A stretch of DNA of 64,000 nucleotides from positions 41,381 through 105,380 of the forward strand of contig CANJJS010000007.1 in assembly GCA_947474705.1 (NCBI GenBank), written 5' to 3'. Origin of the DNA: Acetobacteraceae bacterium (lineage in GTDB: Bacteria; Pseudomonadota; Alphaproteobacteria; Acetobacterales; Acetobacteraceae). The notes under the pieces are model-generated. The model ran no database searches. It was given only the letters and a program-made list of their open reading frames with translations, and was not told the DNA's origin. Numbering within the stretch: the first letter of the stretch is position 1; each line of letters starts with the position of its first letter. A program made the translations under genes and the position numbers. Positions 38,232-46,876 of the stretch are shown piece after piece.

Positions 38232-38387
38232 GAACGCCGTCAAAAATGTGAGCGAGTATCGGCCAAGTGGAGAAAATCCCATGTCTAGATAACGCCTCAA
38301 ATAAGACGCGAATCTTAGACGAAAAAGAGGCTGTGTCTGGATGTTGGGGAACATTGCCAGGCGGGGTCCGGGTATTGGGGAATTTGG

Positions 38388-39392
38388 ATGAGTCTCACGT
38401 TAAGCGAGGCCCGCCGGACGAAGCGGGCCGGAGTCAGGGCTGAGGCCTTGGACGAAGCGACGGAGCGCGAGCTGTTGGCGCGGGTTCGCAGGGGCCCGGT
38501 CACGGACGAGGGGCGCGCCGCGATGCGTGTGCTTTGGATGAGCCATGCGGGCCTGGTCGGTGCCGCGGCGGCGAGGTTTCGGCAGTCCGGGCTCGACCGG
38601 GACGACCTGATCGCCGCCGGGCATTTGGGCTTGCACACCGCCATTGCCCGGTTCGACGCCAGCCGGTTTGACTCGCGGCTCGCGGCTTATGCCTCGGTTT
38701 GGATCCGCTGGCACATTCAGGATTACATTCGGAAGAACGCCGGTCCGGTGCGGTTGCCGGAGTCGAAAGCGCACCGGCAGCTCGCGCAATGCGGGGTTCG
38801 TTTGATGGCGGAGGCGCGCCGTGCCTGCGAGCGGGAGGGTGTGGAGGCCACGGACAGCGAGTTGCATGCCCGCGTCGGCCGCCGGATCGGGCTTCCGGCG
38901 GAGGAGGTCGCGACCGGGCTGCGTTTGATTCAGAGCGGGCGCGCCAGTTTGGCGGTGGAAGATGGCGATGGGGAGACGCGGGAGATCGCGGTGCCCGATC
39001 CCGCCGCGCCGTCCGCCGACGATATGAATGAGCGTATCGATCACGAGCGGTTGCGGGCGCGGTTGCGGGTTCTCGCGAACGACGTGTTAGGCGAGCGGGA
39101 GCGGGTGGTTTTTCTGTCGCGGTGCATGGCGGACAACGACGACGTGCCCTCGCTGGAGGGGTTCGCCGGTATGTTCGGTGTATCGATCGCGCGCGTGCAT
39201 CAGATCGAGGCCAGCGCGCGGCGCAAGATTTCGGCGGCTTTGGCGAAGCACGGGTACCCCGACGATGCCTCGGGCGCGGCGGTGGCGCCGTTTCCGCAGA
39301 TCAGGGCCGGCCGGGCGCCGTCCGCGCGGCGGGGGGCGGATATGCGCGAAGAGCGGCGGGTAAAGCTGGCATCCTTCGCGATGGCGGAATAA
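38388..39392 (+). CDS. RpoH-like sigma-70 family RNA polymerase sigma factor
   Basis: GLDRDDLIAAGHLGLHTAIARFDASRFDSRLAAYASVWIRWHIQDYIRKN region 2; MFGVSIARVHQIEASARRKI region 4. Confidence 0.88.
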   Translation: MSLTLSEARRTKRAGVRAEALDEATERELLARVRRGPVTDEGRAAMRVLWMSHAGLVGAAAARFRQSGLDRDDLIAAGHLGLHTAIARFDASRFDSRLAAYASVWIRWHIQDYIRKNAGPVRLPESKAHRQLAQCGVRLMAEARRACEREGVEATDSELHARVGRRIGLPAEEVATGLRLIQSGRASLAVEDGDGETREIAVPDPAAPSADDMNERIDHERLRARLRVLANDVLGERERVVFLSRCMADNDDVPSLEGFAGMFGVSIARVHQIEASARRKISAALAKHGYPDDASGAAVAPFPQIRAGRAPSARRGADMREERRVKLASFAMAE

Positions 39393-39457
39393 AAGGCGCC
39401 TCCGTCCATTTGGCCGGGTGGCGCCGCCTTCTGGGCCGGCGATTGCGGGAAGTCGAG

Positions 39458-39856
39458 ATGCCGTTTCATGCTCCGCCGTTGGTGCCGTTCCGGCCAAACA
39501 TCCGTGCCGCTTCGGAAGAGGCGCCGGTCGATCGTTCGGTGCTGGGCGAGTGGCTGGCGGGCGACAATGCCCGGATCGATTCGATGTTGGCGGAGTTTCG
39601 CGACAGTATTATCGCCGAGCATGCGAATTTGCGGGCCGCGTTAAGCGAGGGCGACATCGCCGAATGTGGGATGGCGGTGCATCGCATTCGGGGGGCGGCG
39701 TTATCGATGGGCGCGAAACCCTTGGCGCGGGCGGCTGCGGCGATGGATGTCGCGGCGCGGGCCAAGGACATCGCGGGATGCCGTGCCGGGATCGATGCGT
39801 TGGAGTGGCAGTTAGGCCAGATGCTGGCGAATGTGCCGCGGCGGTCCGTCCGGTGA
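39458..39856 (+). CDS. Hpt-domain-like protein
   Basis: 133 aa; AVHRIRGAALSMGAKPLARAAAAMDVAARAKD resembles an Hpt HxxKG-type motif (here HRIRGAA). Confidence 0.6.
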   Translation: MPFHAPPLVPFRPNIRAASEEAPVDRSVLGEWLAGDNARIDSMLAEFRDSIIAEHANLRAALSEGDIAECGMAVHRIRGAALSMGAKPLARAAAAMDVAARAKDIAGCRAGIDALEWQLGQMLANVPRRSVR

Positions 39857-39923
39857 GAGCCGCCGGCCGGGGTGCGCGCGGTCGGGCGGCCGCGCGTTAG
39901 ATGCCGGTCTGTTGGGGCGCGGC

Positions 39924-40436
39924 GTGAATCCGTTTCGGACGATACGGACGGGCCGGCTGGTGTTGACGCCTGTCAGTGGCGCCGATTTGCCCGATTTGCG
40001 CGCGATCAAGGCCGATCCGCGGGTGTTCGCCATCATGTTGGGGGGTGTTCGGAACGCGGCGGAAACGGCGGAGGATCTGGCGCGCGATGTCGGGACCTGG
40101 GGGGCTCGGGGGTATGGCATCTGGGCCATTCGGGAGCGTGGGGATGGGCGTTTCGTCGGGGTGACCGGGTTGGAGCCGCGGGCGGATGGGCGTGGCGTGG
40201 CGTTGCGGTTCGCGTTGTGGCCGGAAGCCCAGGGGCGGGGGCTGGCGCGGGAGGGGGCGGGGGCGGCGTTGCGTTTTGGGCACGATCGGGCGGGTTTGAC
40301 GCGGATCGTGGCGGTGGCGCGGGAGACGAACTTCGCCTCGCGGACGGTGTTGGGGTCGATCGGGATGGTTCCGGTGGAGTTTTTCGTCCGCGACGGGCAG
40401 CGGATGGTGTTGTTCGAGAGTGTGCGTCAGGGCTGA
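39924..40436 (+). CDS. GNAT-family N-acetyltransferase
   Basis: IRTGRLVLTPVSGADLPDL...GYGIWAIRERGDGRFVGVTGL...LTRIVAVARETNFASRTVLGSIGM. Confidence 0.88.
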   Translation: MNPFRTIRTGRLVLTPVSGADLPDLRAIKADPRVFAIMLGGVRNAAETAEDLARDVGTWGARGYGIWAIRERGDGRFVGVTGLEPRADGRGVALRFALWPEAQGRGLAREGAGAALRFGHDRAGLTRIVAVARETNFASRTVLGSIGMVPVEFFVRDGQRMVLFESVRQG

Positions 40437-40555
40437 GGGGGCGGGGGTCGGAGGGACGATTGGTCCGTTGCCGTGCCGTTTCCGGTAACCCGGTCAAGCC
40501 GGGTTGTGATGGTATTTGGTTGGGGTCGCGGCGGTATGTCGCTGGCGCGGATCGT

Positions 40556-42727
40556 TCAGTTCGCGTTTGTGGGGAGTGGCGCGCGGGGTTGGTCGTGCGT
40601 GCCGATGCGGATCGTGGGGGCGTCGGCGCGGGGCTCCTCCACCACGCCGACCATGGCCGCGGCGATCCCCGCGGCGCGCAGCGCGGCCAGACAGGCGTCC
40701 GCTCGTGCCATGGGCAGGCTCGCGAGCAGCCCGCCGGAGGTTTGAGGGTCGAGCAGGATCCGTTCGCGGGGTTCGGTGCTGAGATTGGGGGCCGCGCGCC
40801 AGTTGTCCGGCGCGAGCGTGCTTTCCACCCCTTGGGCGGCCAGTTCCAGGGCGCCGGGCAGCACCGGCACTGACTCGCGCCAGATCGTCGCGGCGGTGCC
40901 GGAGGCCCGGCAGATTTCCGCCAGATGTCCGGCCAATCCGAAGCCCGTGACATCCGTGCAGGCCACCGTGTCATGGGCGCGCAGGATTTGGGCGGCGGGT
41001 CCGTTACTTCGCCGCATTGAGTCAATCGCCGCCGCCAGCCAGCGCGCCCGCGCCAGTCCGCGCATATGGCCCGCCAGCACGATCCCGGTTCCCAGCGGTT
41101 TGGTTAAGATCAACCGGTCGCCCGGACGCGCGCCGGCTTTGCGGGTCAGCCCGGTTTCTTCGGCGAGGCCGGAGACCGCGAAGCCGAGCGCGGCTTCGGT
41201 GCCTTCGCCGCTGTGTCCGCCGATAAGCGCGCAGCCTTCCTCGCGAAACACGTCCGTCGCCCCGCGCAGCATGTCCGACAGACCGGCGCGCATTTTCGCG
41301 CCGGGTCCGTAGGGGATGGAGGCGACGGCCAGCGCGGTCCAGGGTTGGGCGCCCATGGCGTGCAGGTCCGACAGCGCGTGCGCCGCCGCGATCTGGCCGA
41401 ACACATAGGGGTCGTCGAGGAAGGCGCGGAAATGGTCGACCGATTGGACCAGGAGTTTGCCGGGCGGCACGCGCAGCACGGCGGCGTCGTCGGGCGCGTC
41501 CAGGCCGATCAGCAGGCCCGGCGCGGCGGCGGCGGGCAGGTTGGCGAGGGCGCCCGCCAGGACCTCGGCGCCGACTTTCGCGCCGCAGCCGCCGCAGCGC
41601 ATCGGGCCGTCCGGCGGGGTTGGCATCCGCATTTCGGTGTACATGCGCATCCAGCGCCGGTCGATCCAGTCTTTCCAGCGCCAGACGGCGGTTCCCGACA
41701 CGGAGAGGCCGTTGCGCCAGGCGATGGCGCGGCCCGTGCCAAGGCCCAGGATGACGAGGGCCTCGCGCTGTGGGCGCCAGGGTTTCAGGGGGCGGTGGCG
41801 GGCGGCGCGGCGGAGGTTTTCCGCCAGATGCGCGCCCGCGCGCACGGCCCAGACGCCGGCTTTGGGGCGGAGGAAGCCTTGCACCGCGGCGCAGTCGCCG
41901 GCGGCGAAGATCGCCGGGTCGTTCAGGCTGCGCAGGGTGGCGTCGACCTGGACGCAGCCTTTGGCGTCGCAGGCGAGCCCGGAGTCGGCGAGGAAGCCCG
42001 GTGCCTCGACGCCGGTCGCGCGCAGGCAGGCGGCGGCGTCGAGAAAACTGCCGTCGGAGAGCGCGAGGCGGCCGTCCGCGAACACGCCGGCCATCGCGCC
42101 GCGGACGATTTCGACGCCGGCGTCGACCATCGCGGCGACGGCGATGCGGCGTGCCTTTTCCGGTGCCTCGATCAGCGGTTCGGCGCTGCCGGAGACCAGC
42201 GCGATCCGGTAACGGCCGCGGTAGCGGTGCGCCAAGGCCAGGGCCAGTTCGACGCCGGCCGGGCCGCCGCCGGCGACGGCGATGCGGGCGTGGTCGTCGA
42301 GGCCGGCCTCGATTTGGGCGAGGCGGGTCAGGAAGCGGCCGATCGGTTTCACCGCGATGCCGCCATCGGCGGGCACGGCGGGTTCGCCGCCGGTGTTGAT
42401 CGAGAGGATGTCGAAGGGGATATCCGGGCGGCCGGGCACGGTGACGGCGCGGTCGAGGCGTTGGATCGCGGTGGCCTCGCCAAGGATCAGGCGGGCGCCG
42501 GCGGCGGCGGCCAGCGGAGCGAGGTCGATGCGGGCCTGGCGGGGTTCGTAGTCGCCGCGAATGACGCCGGGCAGCATGCCGGAATATGGGGTCTCGGGCT
42601 CGCGGCCGATCAGGGTGAGGCGGACGCCGGGCTCGGGCCGAAGCGCGAAACGGCGCAATACCTCCACATGCGCATGACCCGCGCCCAAGAGAACGATGTC
42701 CACTTCGATGGGGCCGGTTGCGCGCAT
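40556..42727 (-). CDS. selD: Selenide,water dikinase SelD fused to an N-terminal FAD/NADH-dehydrogenase-like domain
   Basis: LLGAGHAHVEVLRRFALRP N-terminal oxidoreductase; MRCGGCGAKVGAEVL and LVQSVDHFRAFLDDPYVFGQIAAAHALSDLHAMGA SelD domain. Confidence 0.92.
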   Translation of the reverse strand: MRATGPIEVDIVLLGAGHAHVEVLRRFALRPEPGVRLTLIGREPETPYSGMLPGVIRGDYEPRQARIDLAPLAAAAGARLILGEATAIQRLDRAVTVPGRPDIPFDILSINTGGEPAVPADGGIAVKPIGRFLTRLAQIEAGLDDHARIAVAGGGPAGVELALALAHRYRGRYRIALVSGSAEPLIEAPEKARRIAVAAMVDAGVEIVRGAMAGVFADGRLALSDGSFLDAAACLRATGVEAPGFLADSGLACDAKGCVQVDATLRSLNDPAIFAAGDCAAVQGFLRPKAGVWAVRAGAHLAENLRRAARHRPLKPWRPQREALVILGLGTGRAIAWRNGLSVSGTAVWRWKDWIDRRWMRMYTEMRMPTPPDGPMRCGGCGAKVGAEVLAGALANLPAAAAPGLLIGLDAPDDAAVLRVPPGKLLVQSVDHFRAFLDDPYVFGQIAAAHALSDLHAMGAQPWTALAVASIPYGPGAKMRAGLSDMLRGATDVFREEGCALIGGHSGEGTEAALGFAVSGLAEETGLTRKAGARPGDRLILTKPLGTGIVLAGHMRGLARARWLAAAIDSMRRSNGPAAQILRAHDTVACTDVTGFGLAGHLAEICRASGTAATIWRESVPVLPGALELAAQGVESTLAPDNWRAAPNLSTEPRERILLDPQTSGGLLASLPMARADACLAALRAAGIAAAMVGVVEEPRADAPTIRIGTHDQPRAPLPTNAN

Positions 42728-42761
42728 GCCCCCAGACTAGCGCAAGCCGCGGCGATTCGCG

Positions 42762-43098
42762 CGGAGATGTGGGGGGCTTAAGGGAATCGGTGGAGCGGTG
42801 CGAACCTTGGGGCTCCGCCCCAAACCCCGCGGGGGCTTTGCCCCTCGACCCCACCAGGGCGGGGGCCCCCCGCCTTCGCAGGGGCAAGCCTGGACCCATT
42901 TAATTGGGGGAGATGAAGAAGGGGGCCTACTCGGACGTTGCAACCGCCTCGCATGGCCCCCTTCTTCATCTCCCCCAAAGAGACGGCATCCAAGGCCCTG
43001 CCTTGGCGGGGTCGAGGGGCAGCGCCCCCGTGGGGTCCGGGGCAGCGCCCCGGGGTTTCCACCGCTCCGCCGATTCCCTTAAGCCCCCCACATCTCCG
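42762..43098. repeat. Intergenic MITE-like element, copy C, with 39-bp terminal inverted repeats
   Basis: TIR CGGAGATGTGGGGGGCTTAAGGGAATCGGYGGAGCGGTG (42762-42800 / 43060-43098, 1 mismatch); central perfect 24-bp stem 42904-42927 / 42955-42978. Confidence 0.9.
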
Positions 43099-43173
43099 TT
43101 GGGGGTTGTCAGGCCTTGGCGGCTCGGCGAGGTTTGTGGGGATGGGTTTCATTGGATGGGAGTGTGTGGGCAC

Positions 43174-44370
43174 ATGAGCTGGGATGCGGCGTATCGGGGG
43201 GTGAAGGTTGTCGATTTGACCGGGGGGGTCGCGGGGCCGTCCTGTGCGATGATGTTCGCGCAGCATGGCGCGGATGTGATCAAGGTCGAGACGCCGCATG
43301 CCGGTGGGGACTGGTCGCGGATTTTGGGCCGGACCTATCAGGATCACTCGGCGTTTTCGGTTTATGGCACGTTGGGCAAGCGCAGTGTCGCGGTGGATTT
43401 GAAGACGCCGGAGGGCAAGGAGATTCTCTGGCGGCTGACCGAGGGCGCGGATATTTTCATGGAGGGGTTTCGTCCGGGTACGATGAAACGTTTCGGCTTC
43501 GATTACGAGGCGGTGCGTGCCCGGGTGCCGGCGATTTTATATTACTCGATTTCGGGGTTTGGGCAGACGGGGCCTTTGGCGGCGCGTCCGGCGATGGATC
43601 CGGTGTTGCAGGCCTTCATTGGCATCGTGAACGAGAATCGGGGCGACCACGACCACCATCCGCACCGGTTCGCGATCTCGGCGATCGATATGTACACGGG
43701 TTTGCTGGGGTTTCAGGCGTTGTCGGCGTCGCTGTTCGTCCAGGCGCGGCAGAAGGAGAAGCAGGGCCGGTATTTGCAGGCGAGTTTGATGCAGGGTGGC
43801 GCGACCTTGTCGGTGATCCGGCTGATCGCGCAATATTTGGAGCGTGGTTCGGCGGCGCGGACGTCGATGCCGAACGGGGTGTTCGATACCGCCGATGGGC
43901 AGTTGAATGTGACGATGGTGCGCCCGACCGATTGGCCGCCGTTTTGCGATGTCATCGAGCGGGCGGATTTGCTGGACGATCCGCGGTTTTCGACTCACGC
44001 GGCGCGGGGGGCGAATCTGGACGGGTTGTATGGGGTCGTGCGTCCGGTGTTCAAGGCGAAGACGACGGAATGGCTGGCGAAGCGCTTCACCGAGCGCAAC
44101 ATCATGAATTATAAGGTCAACAGTTACGAGGAATTCCTGCGCGAGGAGCAGGTGGCCGCGACGGGGATTATTTCGTGGCTGGAGCAGCCGGGGTTCGCGG
44201 AGAAGGTGCCTATGCCGAACATTCCGGGTTTGCCGGATTTCGAAAGTGGGACGAAGCGCGCGCATGCGCCTCGGTTAGGGGAGCACACGCGGGAGGTTTT
44301 GCTGGAGCACGGGTACGACGAGGGGCAGATTTCCGCGTTGGCGGCGAAGAAGATCGTCGCGATACCGTGA
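43174..44370 (+). CDS. CaiB/BaiF CoA-transferase family protein
   Basis: VKVVDLTGGVAGPSCAMMFAQHGADVIKVETPHAGGDWSR. Confidence 0.92.
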   Translation: MSWDAAYRGVKVVDLTGGVAGPSCAMMFAQHGADVIKVETPHAGGDWSRILGRTYQDHSAFSVYGTLGKRSVAVDLKTPEGKEILWRLTEGADIFMEGFRPGTMKRFGFDYEAVRARVPAILYYSISGFGQTGPLAARPAMDPVLQAFIGIVNENRGDHDHHPHRFAISAIDMYTGLLGFQALSASLFVQARQKEKQGRYLQASLMQGGATLSVIRLIAQYLERGSAARTSMPNGVFDTADGQLNVTMVRPTDWPPFCDVIERADLLDDPRFSTHAARGANLDGLYGVVRPVFKAKTTEWLAKRFTERNIMNYKVNSYEEFLREEQVAATGIISWLEQPGFAEKVPMPNIPGLPDFESGTKRAHAPRLGEHTREVLLEHGYDEGQISALAAKKIVAIP

Positions 44371-44377
44371 GGCATTG

Positions 44378-44405
44378 GCGCGCGGCCCGGGTTCGGGCCG
44401 CGCGT
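44378..44405. terminator. Hairpin between convergent genes
   Basis: GCGCGCGGCCC-GGGTTC-GGGCCGCGCGT between stops 44370(+) and 44414(-). Confidence 0.55.
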
Positions 44406-44413
44406 GCGTTGTT

Positions 44414-45268
44414 TCAGAAGGGGCGATCTCCGGAAATCTGGGTGCGGTGCATGACGCGCCGCGCGGTGCCGTCGAATTCGTCGCGGCGGTGGAGCGCGGC
44501 GCGGTTGTCCCACAGGACCAGGTCGCCCAGCGTCCATTGTTGGGTCCAGCAATGTTCGGGCTGGGTTGCGTGGTGCCAGAGTGTGTCGAGCAGGGCCTCG
44601 CTGTCCGCGAGGTCGAGGCCGGGGATGTAGGCGTTGCGGCGGCGGCCGAGAAACAGGCAAAGGCGGCCGGTCGCGGGGTGGGTGCGGACGATCGGGTGGA
44701 GGGCGCCGGGGGTTTTTCTGGGGTCGGTCACGTCCTCGAAGCCGACGCGGAGTTGTCCGACGCTGTTCAGGCTGCTGTCGTGGACGCAGTTCAGCGCGCG
44801 GACGCGGGTCTGGATGTCGTCGGGGAGGGTTTCGTAGGCGGTGTACATGTTGGCGAAGCTGGTGTCGCCGCCTTCGGGGGGGATTTCCAGGGCGTAGAGG
44901 GCGCTGGCCATGGGCGGGATGGGATTATAGCTCATGTCGCTGTGCCATTTGGCTTCGTAGTTGCCGAGTCCGCCGATGGATTTGCCGTTCTCGACGACGT
45001 TTGAGATGATGTTGACGAAGCCGGACGCCGCGGCGGGGGAGCGTCCCTCCACCTGCGCGTGGCGGGGGTTGCCGTCGAGGGCGCCGAAGTTCCGGCTGAA
45101 GGCCATGAGGTGTTCGTCGGTCAGGTTTTGGCCCCGGAAGCGGAGGACCAGGTGGGTCATCCAGGCGCGGTGGATGGCGCCGAAATCCTCGGATGACAGG
45201 GGTTTCGACAGATCGGCGCCAATGATGTCGGCGCCGAGCGCGGCGCCGGAGGGCTGGACTTCGATCAT
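44414..45268 (-). CDS. TauD/TfdA-family dioxygenase
   Basis: GADIIGADLSKPLSSEDFGAIHRAWMTHLVLRFRGQNL; WHSDMSYNPIPPMASALYALEIPPEGGDTSFANMYTAY. Confidence 0.92.
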   Translation of the reverse strand: MIEVQPSGAALGADIIGADLSKPLSSEDFGAIHRAWMTHLVLRFRGQNLTDEHLMAFSRNFGALDGNPRHAQVEGRSPAAASGFVNIISNVVENGKSIGGLGNYEAKWHSDMSYNPIPPMASALYALEIPPEGGDTSFANMYTAYETLPDDIQTRVRALNCVHDSSLNSVGQLRVGFEDVTDPRKTPGALHPIVRTHPATGRLCLFLGRRRNAYIPGLDLADSEALLDTLWHHATQPEHCWTQQWTLGDLVLWDNRAALHRRDEFDGTARRVMHRTQISGDRPF

Positions 45269-45356
45269 GCGCGGGTTCCTCCGATTTGCGGGGGGAGCTT
45301 GCCTGGAATGGGCGCGCGTGGCCAGAGTTGGGCGTGGACCTGAAGGGGAGTGTGGC

Positions 45357-46670
45357 ATGAGCCGCCGGTTGCGCGTCAATCTGTTCATTCACGGGCGTGG
45401 GCATCACGAGGCGGCGTGGCGGCATCCCCAGGGCTCGCCATACGCGCTGACCGATGTTCGTTACTATGTGGAACTGGCCCAGAAGGCGGAGGCCGGATGT
45501 TTCGACAGTGTGTTTCTGGCGGATCAGTTGGCGGCGGGGGACGATATTTCCCGGGCGCCTCGGACGTGGCTGGAGCCGGTGACGACGCTTTCGGCGCTGG
45601 CGGTGGCGACAAGCCGGATCGGGCTGATTGGGACCTGTTCGAGCACCTATACCGAGCCGTTCAATCTGGCGCGGCAGTTCGCCTCTTTGGATCACATTTC
45701 GAATGGGCGGGTGGGCTGGAACATCGTCACGAGCTGGCTGGTGGCGGCGGCGGCGAATTTCGGCGGGCAGGGGCAGTTGTCGCACGCGGAACGTTACGAG
45801 CGCGCGGAAGAATATATGCGGGTCGTGAACGGGTTGTGGGACAGTTGGGACGACGATGCCGCGATCGACGACCGGGAGTCCGGCCGGTATGCGCGGGAGG
45901 GGGCGATCCGGCCGATCGCGCACAAAGGACCGTTTTATCAGGTGATGGGGCCGATGAATTTGCCTCGGGGACCGCAGGGGCGGCCAGTGTTCGTGCAGGC
46001 GGGGTCTTCGGAGACGGGGCGGCGGTTCGCGGCGCGGCACGCGGAGGCGGTGTTCACGGCGCAGATGGAAAAGGCGACGGCGAAGGAATTTTATGGGGAT
46101 TTGAAGCGGCTCGCGGTGGGGGAGGGGCGGGCGGCGGATCAGATTCTGATTCTGCCGGGGATTAGTCCGGTGATTGGCGGGACGGAGGCGGAGGCGCTGC
46201 GGATATCGCGCGAACTGAACGATCTGTCGGATCCGGAGGTGGGGCGGAAGCGGTTGTCGGGGCGGTTCGGCGGGTTCGATTTTTCGCATTTGCCGTTGGA
46301 TACGCCGTTGTCGCCGGAGGATTTTCCCGATCCGGAGACGGTGGAGGCGGCGCGCAGCCGCACCGAGGTGATCGTGGGTCTGGTGCGGCGGGAGAAGCCG
46401 ACTCTGCGGCAGTTGTTGGGATATTTGGCGGGCGCGCGCGGGCATTATGTCACGGCGGGGACGCCGGAGCAGATCGCGGATTTGATGGCGGACTGGTTCG
46501 AGGACGGGGCCGCGGACGGGTTCAATCTGATGCCGCCGGTGTTGCCGTGGATGTTGGATGTGTTCGTGGCGGAGGTGGTGCCGTTGTTACGGAAACGTGG
46601 GATTTTCCGGACGGAGTACGAGGCGGAGACGTTGCGGGGGCATTATGGGTTGAAGCGGCCGGGGGTTTAG
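45357..46670 (+). CDS. LLM-class flavin-dependent monooxygenase (NtaA/DmoA-like)
   Basis: HHEAAWRHPQGSPYALTDVRYYVELAQKAEAGCFDSVFLADQLA; NGRVGWNIVTSW; QAGSSETGRRFAARHAEAVF. Confidence 0.93.
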   Translation: MSRRLRVNLFIHGRGHHEAAWRHPQGSPYALTDVRYYVELAQKAEAGCFDSVFLADQLAAGDDISRAPRTWLEPVTTLSALAVATSRIGLIGTCSSTYTEPFNLARQFASLDHISNGRVGWNIVTSWLVAAAANFGGQGQLSHAERYERAEEYMRVVNGLWDSWDDDAAIDDRESGRYAREGAIRPIAHKGPFYQVMGPMNLPRGPQGRPVFVQAGSSETGRRFAARHAEAVFTAQMEKATAKEFYGDLKRLAVGEGRAADQILILPGISPVIGGTEAEALRISRELNDLSDPEVGRKRLSGRFGGFDFSHLPLDTPLSPEDFPDPETVEAARSRTEVIVGLVRREKPTLRQLLGYLAGARGHYVTAGTPEQIADLMADWFEDGAADGFNLMPPVLPWMLDVFVAEVVPLLRKRGIFRTEYEAETLRGHYGLKRPGV

Positions 46671-46679
46671 GGCGGGTTT

Positions 46680-46768
46680 CGTCATCGCCGGCGGAGGCCG
46701 GCGATCCACGCTTTTCGCGACGTCGGGGACCCGAAGGCGTGGGTGGTCCGCCTTCGCGGACCATGACG
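46680..46768. repeat. REP/BIME-like three-hairpin intergenic repeat
   Basis: CGTCAT-[CGCCGGCGGAGGCCGGCG]-ATCCACGC...GCGTGGGT-[GGTCCGCCTTCGCGGACC]-ATGACG; nested palindromes between convergent genes. Confidence 0.8.
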
Positions 46769-46876
46769 AGGGATCCGCGCCACGACGGGATACGGCCCCC
46801 GGCGCGCCGGGGGGACTGTTTACGTGCGGCATTCGATCCCGGCTCCGCCGGTGGGGCGGGGCCGGGGGCAGGCGGG

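Noticed and set aside
41022-42899. 625-aa Arg/Pro-rich ORF overlapping selD
   Set aside because: Shadow frame of selD extending into repeat element C; no family motifs.
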